Source: an uncultured Bacilli bacterium
GTDB taxonomy: Bacteria > Bacillota_I > Bacilli_A > RF39 > UBA660
Reading direction: 5' to 3'
Assembly: GCA_949425635.1 (NCBI GenBank)
Contig: CASPWD010000009.1
Coordinates: 1-64,000 of the forward strand
DNA: 64,000 nucleotides
Below, in pieces: positions 16,119 through 25,007 of this stretch. Position numbers and translations under genes: made by a program. Every line of letters starts with the position of its first letter. The stretch's first letter is position 1. The notes beneath the pieces were generated by a model that was not told where the DNA came from, did no database searches, and saw nothing but the letters and a program-made list of their open reading frames with translations.

Positions 16119-16818
16119 TTTCTACTGTTATGAATCTTATTGTTTTTATAGTTTGTTTGTTTACTGGCTTTGATTGTTCGTCATAACCATTATCAGTAAC
16201 TTCTACACTTGCTATTTTATCAATTATTTCTAATCCTGCAAAAACACGACCAAATGCTGCATATGAGCCATCTAGAGACGAAGCTGTATCATGCATAATG
16301 AAGAATTGACTTGATGCACTATTTGGATTACTTGATCTAGCCATAGAAATTACACCTTTTGTATGTTTTAAGTCATTTTTTACACCATTTGATGCAAATT
16401 CTCCTTTGATTGTTTCTTTTGAACCACCCATACCAGTTCCTTCTGGGTCACCGCCTTGGATCATAAATCCTGAAATTATACGATGAAAAGTTATTCCATC
16501 ATAGAATTTTTCTGATACTAACTTTTTGAAATTTTCTATTGTGATTGGCGTATCGGCATTTGATAAAACAATTAGCATAATATCTCCGTTTTCCATTTCT
16601 AATTTAACTCTATCTGTTTTTTCAGTAGTTTCTGTAAAGGTATAGCCTTCTAATGTACCTTTTTTAATTGTGCCATCTTCGTTTTTTTCAATTACTGTTA
16701 TGTTTTGTTTTATTTCTTCTTTCAATTTCGTATCCTCATTTCCTTCTTTATCTTTGCAAGCTGTAATTGCTAGCATTGCAATAAATAATAAAAATATTCT
16801 AAACATTTTCTTTTTCAT
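16111..16818 (-). CDS. cyclophilin-type peptidyl-prolyl isomerase lipoprotein
   Basis: A 235-residue lipoprotein: signal peptide MKKKMFRIFLLFIAMLAITAC with lipobox ITAC, so Cys21 should be lipidated and cut by LspA. The cyclophilin domain runs from about 70 to 230 with FHRIISGFMIQGGDPEGTG, ASSQFFIM and FGRVFAGLEIIDKIA. It should speed prolyl isomerisation of proteins folding outside the membrane. The active-site Arg is in FHRII. A standalone unit in this window. Length and motif set fit bacterial lipoprotein cyclophilins. Confidence 0.9.
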   Translation of the reverse strand: MKKKMFRIFLLFIAMLAITACKDKEGNEDTKLKEEIKQNITVIEKNEDGTIKKGTLEGYTFTETTEKTDRVKLEMENGDIMLIVLSNADTPITIENFKKLVSEKFYDGITFHRIISGFMIQGGDPEGTGMGGSKETIKGEFASNGVKNDLKHTKGVISMARSSNPNSASSQFFIMHDTASSLDGSYAAFGRVFAGLEIIDKIASVEVTDNGYDEQSKPVNKQTIKTIRFITVEKA

Positions 16819-16849
16819 TTTATTATCACCTCTATAATCATATCAAATA

Positions 16850-17556
16850 TTATTTTCTTTTTAAAGTATTTAAATAATCTTTTTCTTCTTTAGAAATACG
16901 ATAAGAATCTCTTATTTTAGAAATAGCTTTATTTTGAGTAAAGTTATTTAGCTTATTATTTTTTAAATATTTCTCTGTTTCTTTTGGAAACTTAATATAT
17001 AGTTCACATATCAACCATGCTTCAGCCATATTAACATAATATTTATCGCTTTTTATATTATTTAATATACAGAATATTTCTTTAATATATGGTTGTTTAA
17101 CAAAGTGAGCAAGAATTGTTATAAGGCCAACTCTACTTACGAATTCTTCCTCTTTTAAAGAAAGGTCTTTGGCAATCCCAAAATATTTAGATTCATTTTT
17201 ATTTACTCTTTTTAAACTATTACAGAATGAATCACAAAGACTCCAATCGTCTATCTTCTTTATATGTTCAAAAAAGCTTCATCAAATTGATTTTCGTCTT
17301 TAATACTAGCAATAACAAAGCCTTCTATCATTACTTCTTCATAGTATTTATCTTGGCATAAATTGAAATATGAAGAAAAATCAGTTTTACTTATTTCTTT
17401 AGCTATCCTACGAAGTATAGGAATTCTTATACCCAACATTTCATATTTAGTAAATACAAGTTTACTTTGAAAATCTTTATAATGAAGTTCACCTAGACTT
17501 TTTAGATAAAGAATAAATTCATTATAGCTATCTTTTGTCCAATTATGAGGTATCAT
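16850..17556 (-). pseudogene. alkD: AlkD-type DNA alkylation repair glycosylase, frameshifted
   Basis: The first 95 codons (MIPHNWTKDSYNEFILYL on) match AlkD, a HEAT-repeat glycosylase that removes alkylated bases. The frame then breaks at a run of six T (plus-strand A run 17270-17275), giving a stop after NI. One extra T would restore reading into FEHIKKIDDWSLCDSF and on to YLNTLKRK and a TAA at 16850-16852, about 235 residues, the usual AlkD length. The downstream part keeps the Trp and Asp of DDWSLCD and the Arg in SRVGL that correspond to the lesion-binding residues. So one base is missing in a homopolymer: a recent mutation, a slippage-switchable site, or a sequencing error. Confidence 0.8.
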
Positions 17557-17620
17557 TTCGTTCCTTCTTTCTTATAGATTTAAGTATATCCTATAACTGC
17601 TTTTTTGGCAATTTTTTACA

Positions 17621-17649
17621 TTGTAACTAGTACTGTTTTAATATATAAT
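17621..17649 (+). promoter_or_regulatory. promoter of the Y-family polymerase gene
   Basis: TTGTAA (17621-17626) and TATAAT (17644-17649) with a 17-base spacer. Transcription would begin near 17656, at the edge of the palindrome at 17658-17669. Confidence 0.65.
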
Positions 17650-17657
17650 CTTCTTGT

Positions 17658-17669
17658 AAACAAATGTTT
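17658..17669. promoter_or_regulatory. LexA (SOS) operator candidate at the Y-family polymerase
   Basis: AAACAAATGTTT has symmetric halves AAAC/GTTT around four bases, a variant of the Bacillus GAAC-N4-GTTC box. Its core AACAAATGTT is identical to the site upstream of lexA. It lies at the predicted transcription start, where a repressor would block initiation. Confidence 0.55.
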
Positions 17670-17686
17670 GTATCGAGGTGGTTGGT

Positions 17687-18952
17687 ATGAATAAAGAATT
17701 TTATCCTGAAAGACATATTCTTAGTATTGATTTAAAGAGCTTTTTTGCATCATGTGAATGCATTGTAAGAGATTTGGATCCATTTAAGGTTCCGTTAGTT
17801 GTAGCTAACAAAAAGCAAGGTAATGGAGCTATTACATTAGCAGTTACGCCTTTTTTAAAAGCTCAAGGGGTTCCCTCTCGCGGAAGATTATATGAAATAC
17901 CTAAAAATATTAAATATATGATTGTTCCACCTAGAATGAGTCTTTATATCAAAATGAGTGAGAAAGTAATAAGTATTTATCTTGATTATGTATCTTGCGA
18001 AGATTTACACATCTACTCTATTGATGAATGTTTTCTAGATATTACTAATTATTTAAAATTATATAAAATGAGTGATTATGAGATAGCTAAGTGTATATTA
18101 AATGATATTAGGAAAAAAACTGGTTTAACAGCAACTTGCGGAATTGGTCCTAATATATTACTAGCAAAAGTTGCTATGGATATGGAAGCTAAGAAGAATA
18201 AAGATGGAATAGCTAAATGGACATACGATGATGTAAAAAATAAGTTATGGAATATCTCTCCTCTTTCTAAAATGTGGGGAATCGGCTCTAGAATGGAGAA
18301 AAAATTAAATACATTAGGAATATATTCTGTAGGTGATTTAGCTAAATTTAACAAGTTTTCTTTAAAAGATAAATTTGGTGTTATTGGGGAAGAATTGTGG
18401 AATCACGCTAATGGTATTGACTTATCACAAATTAATGAAAGATATAATTTAAAATTAGAGAAATCATATTCTAATAGTCAAATTCTTTTTAAAGATTATT
18501 ATAAAAATAATATAGATATAGTAATTAAAGAAATGGTAGATATCGTTACTAGAAGACTTAGACATAATCATAAGCAGGCTTTAGTAGTTGGTCTTTCTAT
18601 TGGTTATTCAAAAACTTTTGGTGGAGGTTTTCATCGTGTGATGAAATTAGAAACACCTACCGATTCGGAAAAAGATGTCTTAAAGATTTGTATGTTTATT
18701 TTTGAAAAAAATTGTCAGAATTATCCAATACGAAAAGTTGGTGTTAGTGTTGGTAGATTATCTGATAAGGATAATATTCAATTAAGTTTATTTGATAATT
18801 TGAATGCTCTTCTTAATGAAGATAAAAAGAATTTGGTTATAGATGAGATAACAGATAAGTTTGGAAAGAATAGTTTGTTAAGAGCTTCTGCTCTTTTACC
18901 TGATTCAACTATTATAGAAAGAAATAAGAAAATTGGAGGTCATAGTGCATGA
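17687..18952 (+). CDS. Y-family DNA polymerase (UmuC/UvrX-like)
   Basis: 421 residues from the ATG at 17687 (GAGGTGG upstream; an in-frame GTG at 17678 overlaps the ribosome binding site). The catalytic core has the first acidic motif ILSIDLKSFFASCE, the tail SIDECFLDIT with the metal-binding Asp-Glu pair, and the helix-hairpin-helix thumb around MWGIGSRMEKKLNTLGI. A little finger domain follows. Residues QLSLF near the C-terminus are a good sliding-clamp binding motif (QLSLFD). It performs error-prone lesion bypass. UvrX-type enzymes travel with YolD, as here (ATGA overlap). Probably LexA-controlled. Either DinB or UmuC naming is possible; the YolD partner favours UvrX/UmuC. Confidence 0.88.
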   Translation: MNKEFYPERHILSIDLKSFFASCECIVRDLDPFKVPLVVANKKQGNGAITLAVTPFLKAQGVPSRGRLYEIPKNIKYMIVPPRMSLYIKMSEKVISIYLDYVSCEDLHIYSIDECFLDITNYLKLYKMSDYEIAKCILNDIRKKTGLTATCGIGPNILLAKVAMDMEAKKNKDGIAKWTYDDVKNKLWNISPLSKMWGIGSRMEKKLNTLGIYSVGDLAKFNKFSLKDKFGVIGEELWNHANGIDLSQINERYNLKLEKSYSNSQILFKDYYKNNIDIVIKEMVDIVTRRLRHNHKQALVVGLSIGYSKTFGGGFHRVMKLETPTDSEKDVLKICMFIFEKNCQNYPIRKVGVSVGRLSDKDNIQLSLFDNLNALLNEDKKNLVIDEITDKFGKNSLLRASALLPDSTIIERNKKIGGHSA

Positions 18953-19260
18953 ATGATCGTGGGATGATAAAATGGCAACCATTTAGTGCGGTTGTTCCAA
19001 GCGAGAAGATGTTGAAAGATGTTTTAGATGAAAAGTGTAAGATAAGAAAACCTATTTTGTCTGAAGATCAAGAAAAAGACTTAGAGATTAGGATATTAGA
19101 TTCTTTCAATGAAAAAGAAACTGTTACAATTATGTATTATAAAGAAGGAAAACTATATAAAATAACAGGAATTATTACAAATATCGACGTAATTTCCCGT
19201 AAAATCCTAATAAATACACGATTTTCGCTATTTTTTTCGCAAATTATTAAATTTTTATAA
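18949..19260 (+). CDS. YolD-like protein
   Basis: A 103-residue protein with the family opening NDRGMIKWQPFSAVVPS (RG.IKW..F.A) and the later IRILDSFNEKETVTIMYYKEGKLYKITG. YolD proteins are nearly always encoded with a UvrX/UmuC polymerase and are thought to act as an accessory in the manner of UmuD. The start overlaps the polymerase stop as ATGA, so the two are translated together and share the SOS-type promoter. The final 15 residues are unusually Phe/Ile-rich; the gene ends only 50 bases before tRNA-Ala. Confidence 0.8.
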   Translation: MNDRGMIKWQPFSAVVPSEKMLKDVLDEKCKIRKPILSEDQEKDLEIRILDSFNEKETVTIMYYKEGKLYKITGIITNIDVISRKILINTRFSLFFSQIIKFL

Positions 19261-19268
19261 AAAAATGC

Positions 19269-19297
19269 TTGCAAAGTTCATTTTCATATGATATGAT
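19269..19297 (+). promoter_or_regulatory. tRNA-Ala promoter
   Basis: TTGCAA (19269-19274) and TATGAT (19292-19297) with a 17-base spacer, 13 bases upstream of the tRNA. Confidence 0.6.
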
Positions 19298-19309
19298 TAA
19301 TATGTTCTT

Positions 19310-19386
19310 GGGGGATTAGCTCAGCTGGCTAGAGCACCTGCCCTGCACGCAGGGGGTCGCGGGTTCGAATCCCACATCCTCCACCA
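19310..19386 (+). tRNA. tRNA-Ala (anticodon TGC)
   Basis: A 77-base cloverleaf. Acceptor GGGGGAT pairs with ATCCTCC (one G-U). The D arm contains TAGCTCAGCTGGCTAGAGC, the anticodon stem is CCTGC/GCAGG with loop CCTGCAC (anticodon TGC), and the T arm is GCGGGTTCGAATCCCAC. The discriminator A is followed by an encoded CCA. Confidence 0.96.
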
Positions 19387-19397
19387 TTGAACATATT

Positions 19398-19419
19398 AAA
19401 GCCTTATAAAGGCTTTTTT
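19398..19419 (+). terminator. tRNA-Ala terminator
   Basis: AAAGCCTT and AAGGCTTT form an 8-bp stem with a three-base loop, followed by a T run. Confidence 0.85.
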
Positions 19420-19509
19420 CTTTTGACTTTTTTATCCAGCAATAAATTACAAGTTATTTTATTGCTTTTTTTAGTCTTTTCTGTATAATAAATATTTAGG
19501 TGAAATGGT

Positions 19510-20313
19510 ATGACAACAATCGAAGAAGAAAAAAAAGATTTAAGAAAAAATATAAGTGAAATGAAGAATGGTAGTATTGAGCAGATGTGTTTAATTACTA
19601 TGTATAGTCTTGGCTCTTATTTTAAGGCTTTATTTGCTTTTGGTAGCTCTAGTGATGTTACTCGTGATAATTTAAATATTATAAAAGAAATGTTTCAAAT
19701 ATTAAAAATTGAAAGAACTCTACTAAATTATATTTTAAGAAATATTGATAAATTTGATGTTTATGCAGCTCAAGACGTTATTGGAATGCTGGATGAAGTT
19801 AATGATAAGACTGTTATTTATTATTATGATATTATTAATGATATTGAAGATGCTGCTGAACTAGAGCAAGAGTTTAGAGGACGCAGACCAAGTAAGGAAC
19901 TCCCTACTCTAATAAAAACTGGCATTTATGCTGGAGAAGTTATAGCTCTTGGTGAAAATTTGGAAAGCCTTAAGGAATTCCTAGGATTTGAGGAAGACTT
20001 TTGGCAATTTATAAGTGATAAAGTTAGTATAGTTGATACTTCCGTTGAAATTATGGAAAAGGTTGCTTATGCAACTCCTGTTTACGATGAAAATGGATTT
20101 GTAGTTAGCTTAAAAATTATGTTACCTAAGGTTTTTAATTTAGAATCAGCTTTATTAGCAATTGATATTTATAAAAAAGCTTATGAAATATATAAGATGA
20201 TTGGTAAGAAGTTAGATAGTGAAATTCTTAGTGACTCTGTACAGCTTCAAGATAAATATAGAAAAGAATATCTTCCTAGAAAAGCAAATGATCTTTTATT
20301 TAAAAAAATGTGA
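19510..20313 (+). CDS. acidic helical protein, unknown
   Basis: A 267-residue soluble protein with no signal peptide or membrane helix. It looks mostly alpha-helical with charged heptad-like stretches (TTIEEEKKDLRKNISEMKNG, IYKKAYEIYKMIGKKLDSEI). A short segment GRRPSKELPTLIKTG in the middle breaks the helices. No catalytic motif and no family recognised. TAGGTGA precedes the ATG; the TGA stop lies 10 bases from the end of the convergent fic gene, and a short hairpin (TGAAGT, TTA, ACTTCA) at the stop may terminate both. Confidence 0.6.
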   Translation: MTTIEEEKKDLRKNISEMKNGSIEQMCLITMYSLGSYFKALFAFGSSSDVTRDNLNIIKEMFQILKIERTLLNYILRNIDKFDVYAAQDVIGMLDEVNDKTVIYYYDIINDIEDAAELEQEFRGRRPSKELPTLIKTGIYAGEVIALGENLESLKEFLGFEEDFWQFISDKVSIVDTSVEIMEKVAYATPVYDENGFVVSLKIMLPKVFNLESALLAIDIYKKAYEIYKMIGKKLDSEILSDSVQLQDKYRKEYLPRKANDLLFKKM

Positions 20314-20323
20314 AGTTATTACT

Positions 20324-20971
20324 TCACATTTTTATTTGTATTTCTGGGTCTGCTGGAACTAAGGCTTTTTGGAATTCATGCTCAATTGCTCCTCTAAAAA
20401 ATAAAGAGAATTGAATATTGTTTAACATTACTTCGCCATCGAATTTACTCCAATCAAGTTCTAAAGGACCACAAGGAAAATTTTTGCTTTTTTCTGCAAC
20501 AAATTCTCTTAAAAATTCGCGACTTGAGCGCCCATTACCTTCTCTAAATGGATGAATAGCCATTAATTGAGCATAATATGTTGCTAAAAATGATGCTAGG
20601 CTGTATTCATTAGTTACACTTTTAATCTCTTCATTCATCATCTCTAATTCACCAGTTAAGTATTCATCAATAAGGTGACATTCTGTAAATCCAGTTTCTT
20701 TACGCATTTCAACATAGCGATATTCTCCTGCCCAATCATATATATCGCCGAAAATATATTTATGAATGGCTTTTAAGTGCTCTTTATCAAATTTCCCTTT
20801 AATTGGTTCCATATATAATTCAACTAACTTTTCAAAAGAAACTTCTGCTTCTTTTTCTTTCAATTCTTCATAATCATATATGCCAAGTTTGTTTTTTAGC
20901 GTTGTTGTTCCTGGATAAAAGTATGAATTCCATAAGCGGTCTAATTTTTCTTCATATTCAGTGCTTAACAT
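20324..20971 (-). CDS. fic: Fic/DOC family AMP-transferase-like protein
   Basis: A 215-residue Fic protein. The catalytic motif HPFREGNGRSSR is complete at residues 140-151 (H-P-F-x-x-G-N-G-R-x-x-R), so it should be able to transfer AMP or another phosphate-linked group to target hydroxyls. Upstream, DIYDWAGEYRYVEM forms the usual flap region. I see no inhibitory (S/T)xxxE(G/N) motif inside the protein, so inhibition should come from a separate partner. A 58-residue gene overlaps its start by 14 bases and is the obvious antitoxin candidate. Probably a class I Fic toxin-antitoxin pair; targets unknown. Confidence 0.9.
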   Translation of the reverse strand: MLSTEYEEKLDRLWNSYFYPGTTTLKNKLGIYDYEELKEKEAEVSFEKLVELYMEPIKGKFDKEHLKAIHKYIFGDIYDWAGEYRYVEMRKETGFTECHLIDEYLTGELEMMNEEIKSVTNEYSLASFLATYYAQLMAIHPFREGNGRSSREFLREFVAEKSKNFPCGPLELDWSKFDGEVMLNNIQFSLFFRGAIEHEFQKALVPADPEIQIKM

Positions 20972-21134
20972 TTTTTGAACTCCTCTTTAGCATTAATTTA
21001 GGGGCGTTATTTTGAAGTGATAGACCATGCTGAATTCTGTATGAAGCTACAAATTCTGGTTTTAAATATATTCTGTCTATACTCAAGCTTGCCTGTGCCT
21101 GTATTATTGCTTTTTCTCTTTTGCTTTTTTCCAT
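20958..21134 (-). CDS. small putative antitoxin of the Fic protein (VbhA/YhfG-like)
   Basis: From the ATG at 21134 (GAGGG upstream) a 58-residue basic protein reads MEKSKREKAIIQAQASLSID and on to a TGA at 20958, overlapping fic by 14 bases. Class I Fic antitoxins are tiny proteins encoded just before fic whose helix carries (S/T)xxxE(G/N), for example the SxxLEG of VbhA. Here the matching place reads ASLSIDRIYL: Ser is kept, but Glu is Asp and Gly is Arg. The layout and helix fit an antitoxin; the altered motif is odd. It is too short for common gene callers and easily missed. Confidence 0.6.
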   Translation of the reverse strand: MEKSKREKAIIQAQASLSIDRIYLKPEFVASYRIQHGLSLQNNAPKLMLKRSSKNVKH

Positions 21135-21152
21135 AACCCATCCCTCATATCA

Positions 21153-21181
21153 ATTTTACCACTATATGTAAAATCTTACAA
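21153..21181 (-). promoter_or_regulatory. promoter of the antitoxin-fic operon
   Basis: On the minus strand TTGTAA (21176-21181) and TAAAAT (21153-21158) with a 17-base spacer, about 20 bases before the antitoxin ATG. Confidence 0.55.
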
Positions 21182-21235
21182 TTGATTTTATGGCATATAT
21201 ATGGGATAAATTGGTGTTTTACCTTTTGAACGAAT

Positions 21236-21265
21236 AAAAAAAATGCGATTTAATCGCATTTTTTT
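21236..21265 (-). terminator. rpoBC operon terminator
   Basis: AAAAAATGCGAT and ATCGCATTTTTT form a long perfect stem right after the rpoC stop, followed by T residues on the minus strand. Confidence 0.9.
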
Positions 21266-24200
21266 ATTCACTTAATTGTTCTGCTAAATCTTCTTCTACT
21301 GATTCAGATTCTGGAACATCTATTTCTTCATTAACTTCCATAGCAGCAACTTCTTCTCTGATTTCATCATCATCGATTAGTTGTTCTTCTAAGAATTCAC
21401 TTGGTTCATCGCTCATGAATTCTTTTTCAAGCATCATTTCAATATTACTATATTGTGAAGCTCCTGTACCAGCTGGGATTAATTTACCAATAATAACATT
21501 TTCTTTTAATCCTCTTAACTCATCTGTTTTACCTTTGATAGCAGCTTCAGTAAGAACTCTAGTAGTTTCTTGGAATGAAGCAGCAGATAACCATGAGTCA
21601 GTTTCTAATGATGACTTAGTAATACCAAGCATTATAGGACGACCTGTTGCTGGTACTCCACCATTTAAGATAACTGGTTTATTAGCTGCATTGAAATCAT
21701 GTAGTGAAATTGATAGACCTTCAACAAGTCCAGTATCTCCACCATCAACGATTTTCATCTTAGAAATCATACGACGTACAATAACTTCGATATGTTTATC
21801 TGAGATATCAACACCTTGTGATTTATATACTTTTTGAATTTCTTTTAAGATATAACTTTCAGCAGTAATTGGGTCTGTAACTGCAAGTAATTCTTTTGGA
21901 CTAACTGATCCTTCAGTTAATTGTTCACCTGCTACTACGTTTTGACCAACTTCTACACGAACTTTAGAGTTGTATAGTGTTGTATGTTCACGAGATTCCA
22001 CGTCATTTTCAACTGTAATCTTGTGTTTTCCATTTGCTGCCTCAATACTTGCAACACGTCCTGTAATTTCAGAAATTGTTGCTTTAGCTTTTGGATTACG
22101 TGCTTCGAATAATTCTTCAACACGTGGAAGACCTTGAGTGATATCGGCGTCACCACCATGCGCAACTCCTCCTGAGTGGAATGTACGCATTGTTAACTGA
22201 GTACCTGGTTCACCAATTGATTGCGCTGCCATAACACCAACTGCTTCTCCTGTTTCAACAAGGTTACCAGTTGCAAGGTTACGTCCATAACATTTTTGAC
22301 ATACACCAAATTGACTCTTACATGTTAGAGCACTACGGATTTCAACCTTTTTAATACCAGCTTTAACAATCTTCTTAGCTAAATTTTCATTAATCATTTC
22401 GTTCTTATCAACGATTAATTCTTTCGTTTCTGGATTGATTACCTTAGTAGCAGTAAATCTACCAACGATACGATCTTCAAGTGATTCAATAACTGTACCA
22501 CTCTTTTCATCCATAAAGTCTTCAACTACGATACCTGAAATAGCACCACAGTCTGCTTCTTTAACGATTATATCTTGAGCTACGTCAACTAAACGACGAG
22601 TCATATATCCTGAGTCTGCTGTACGTAATGCTGTATCGGCAGAACCTTTACGAGCACCGTGTGTACTTAAGAAGAACTCAGACACATTTAAACCTTCAAT
22701 GAAGTTTGATTTAATTGGAATTTCAACTGGTTGTCCATTTGGTTTTGCCATTAAACCACGCATACCTGCAAGTTGTGTAAAGTTTCCAGCATTACCACGG
22801 GCACCAGAGTTCATCATCATGAAGATTGGATTTTTATGGTCTCCACCACTGATTCCTTTTAATTCCTCTTCAACGTCATCTTTTGTATCATTCCATACTT
22901 GAATAACATTGTTGAATCTTTCTTCTTCAGTGATTAAACCTCTTTGATATTGTTTATTAATCTTATCAACTTTAGCTTGAGCTTCTTCGATTTTTTCATT
23001 TTTATCTTTTGCTTCGATAATATCAAATGCAGAAACTGTAATACCAGCTATTGTTGAATATTTAAATCCTAAATCTTTCATTGCGTCTAGAACTGCTGCA
23101 GTTTCAGTAGTTTTATAACGTTTAAATATTTGAGCAATGATTTGAGATAAATTTTTCTTAACAAATGGTGCAGTTGGTTCCATTGCAGCTATAGCAGCCT
23201 TAATGTCTGTACCCATACTTAAGAAGAACTTACTTGGAGTAATATTTTCAATGTTTTCTTTACTTGCTTCATTAATATAAGGGAATGAATCAGGTAACAT
23301 TTCATTGAATATTAACTTACCAGCAGTAGTTACTAAGTATTTATCTTTTTGATCATCAGTAAATAATTTATATTTAAATGAACTAACTGGAATAGCAATT
23401 CTTGTATGTAAAGTAATTTCTCTTCTTTCATAAGCCATGATAGCCTCATTAGAGTTCTTGTATACTTTACCTTCGTTTTCTTCACCTGGTTCTTCGATAG
23501 ATAAGTAGTAGTTACCTAATACCATATCTTGTGATGGTGTAACGATTGGTTTTCCTGATTTTGGATCAAGAATATTTTGAGCACCTAACATTAGAAGTCT
23601 AGCTTCTGCTTTAGCTTCTTCTGATAATGGTACGTGAACAGCCATTTGGTCACCATCGAAGTCAGCATTAAATCCTGTACAAACTAATGGGTGAAGACGA
23701 ATAGCCTTACCACCAACTAATTTTGGTTCGAATGCTTGAATACCAAGTCTATGTAGTGTTGGTGCACGGTTTAACATAACTGGATGTTCTGTAATGCAAT
23801 CCTCTACTACGTCCCAAACACATTCATCACGGCTTTCGATTAATTTCTTAGCACCTTTAATATTGTGTACTAATCCTCTTTCAACTAAACCATTGATAAC
23901 GTGTGGTTTAAATAATTCTAATGCCATTTCCTTTGGAATACCACATTGATACATCTTTAAGTTTGGACCTACACAAATAACTGAACGTCCAGAATAGTCA
24001 ACACGTTTTCCTAATAAGTTTTGACGGAAACGACCTTGTTTACCTTTTAACATGCTTGATAAAGACTTAAGTGGTCTATTACCAGCAGCTGTAATACTTC
24101 TTCCACGACGACCATTATCGAATAATGAGTCAACTGCTTCTTGAAGCATACGTTTTTCATTTTGAACGATGATAGTTGGTGCACCTAATTCAAGTAACTT

Positions 24201-25007
24201 TTTAAGACGATTATTACGGTTAATAATTCTTCTGTATAAGTCATTTAAGTCAGATGTTGCAAATCTACCACCATCTAATTGAATCATTGGTCTAATATCT
24301 GGTGGGATTACTGGAAGTGCTTCTAGTATCATCCATTCAGGTTTATTGCCAGATTCTTCAAATGCAACTAGACAATCTAAACGTTTTACTAAACGAATAC
24401 GTTTTTGACCAGTGCAGTTTTCTAATTCTTCTCTAATTTCTGCTATTTCTTTAGTTACATCAACTTCTTTTAATAACTCTTGAATAGCTTCAGCACCCAT
24501 TCCAACTCTGAAAGTGTTACCATATTTTTCATAATAAGCACGATATTCTTTGTCAGATAATGTTTGCTTTTTCTCTAAAGGAGCTTGTCCTGGATCAATT
24601 ACTACGTAACTTACGAAATATAGTACTTCTTCTAGATCTCTTGGAGACATATCTAGAACTAGACCCATTTTTGATGGAACTCCTTTGAAGAACCAAATAT
24701 GAGAGCATGGAGAAGCTAGTTCTATGTGTCCCATACGTTCACGTCTAACTTTAGAACTAGTAACTTCTACTCCACATCTATCACAAATAACATTTTTGTA
24801 TCTTAATCTCTTGTATTTTCCACAAGAACATTCAAAATCTTTTGATGGTCCAAAGATTTTTTCACAGAATAATCCATCACGTTCAGGTTTTAATGTACGA
24901 TAATTAATTGTTTCTGGTTTTTTTACTTCTCCATAAGACCAACTTCTGATTTTTTCAGGAGATGCAATTCCTATCTTGATACCTTTAAAGCTGTTAGCAT
25001 CTATCAT
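21264..25007 (-). CDS. rpoC: DNA-directed RNA polymerase subunit beta'
   Basis: A 1247-residue beta' subunit, of usual Bacillota size. It has the N-terminal zinc ribbon ([25 protein letters not shown]), the active-site [16 protein letters not shown] whose three Asp hold the catalytic Mg, the bridge helix and trigger loop region ([17 protein letters not shown]), the second zinc cluster ([13 protein letters not shown]), and an acidic C-terminal tail. It overlaps rpoB by four bases (ATGA). It ends at a strong terminator. Confidence 0.99.
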   Translation of the reverse strand: MIDANSFKGIKIGIASPEKIRSWSYGEVKKPETINYRTLKPERDGLFCEKIFGPSKDFECSCGKYKRLRYKNVICDRCGVEVTSSKVRRERMGHIELASPCSHIWFFKGVPSKMGLVLDMSPRDLEEVLYFVSYVVIDPGQAPLEKKQTLSDKEYRAYYEKYGNTFRVGMGAEAIQELLKEVDVTKEIAEIREELENCTGQKRIRLVKRLDCLVAFEESGNKPEWMILEALPVIPPDIRPMIQLDGGRFATSDLNDLYRRIINRNNRLKKLLELGAPTIIVQNEKRMLQEAVDSLFDNGRRGRSITAAGNRPLKSLSSMLKGKQGRFRQNLLGKRVDYSGRSVICVGPNLKMYQCGIPKEMALELFKPHVINGLVERGLVHNIKGAKKLIESRDECVWDVVEDCITEHPVMLNRAPTLHRLGIQAFEPKLVGGKAIRLHPLVCTGFNADFDGDQMAVHVPLSEEAKAEARLLMLGAQNILDPKSGKPIVTPSQDMVLGNYYLSIEEPGEENEGKVYKNSNEAIMAYERREITLHTRIAIPVSSFKYKLFTDDQKDKYLVTTAGKLIFNEMLPDSFPYINEASKENIENITPSKFFLSMGTDIKAAIAAMEPTAPFVKKNLSQIIAQIFKRYKTTETAAVLDAMKDLGFKYSTIAGITVSAFDIIEAKDKNEKIEEAQAKVDKINKQYQRGLITEEERFNNVIQVWNDTKDDVEEELKGISGGDHKNPIFMMMNSGARGNAGNFTQLAGMRGLMAKPNGQPVEIPIKSNFIEGLNVSEFFLSTHGARKGSADTALRTADSGYMTRRLVDVAQDIIVKEADCGAISGIVVEDFMDEKSGTVIESLEDRIVGRFTATKVINPETKELIVDKNEMINENLAKKIVKAGIKKVEIRSALTCKSQFGVCQKCYGRNLATGNLVETGEAVGVMAAQSIGEPGTQLTMRTFHSGGVAHGGDADITQGLPRVEELFEARNPKAKATISEITGRVASIEAANGKHKITVENDVESREHTTLYNSKVRVEVGQNVVAGEQLTEGSVSPKELLAVTDPITAESYILKEIQKVYKSQGVDISDKHIEVIVRRMISKMKIVDGGDTGLVEGLSISLHDFNAANKPVILNGGVPATGRPIMLGITKSSLETDSWLSAASFQETTRVLTEAAIKGKTDELRGLKENVIIGKLIPAGTGASQYSNIEMMLEKEFMSDEPSEFLEEQLIDDDEIREEVAAMEVNEEIDVPESESVEEDLAEQLSE

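Noticed and set aside
18949-19386. tRNA-Ala next to polY-yolD as a mobile-element attachment site
   Set aside because: No integrase, no repeat of the tRNA 3' end and no compositional break are visible.
21015-21135. Possible longer upstream extension of fic
   Set aside because: The fic start has its own ribosome binding site, and this stretch encodes the separate 58-residue protein in another frame.
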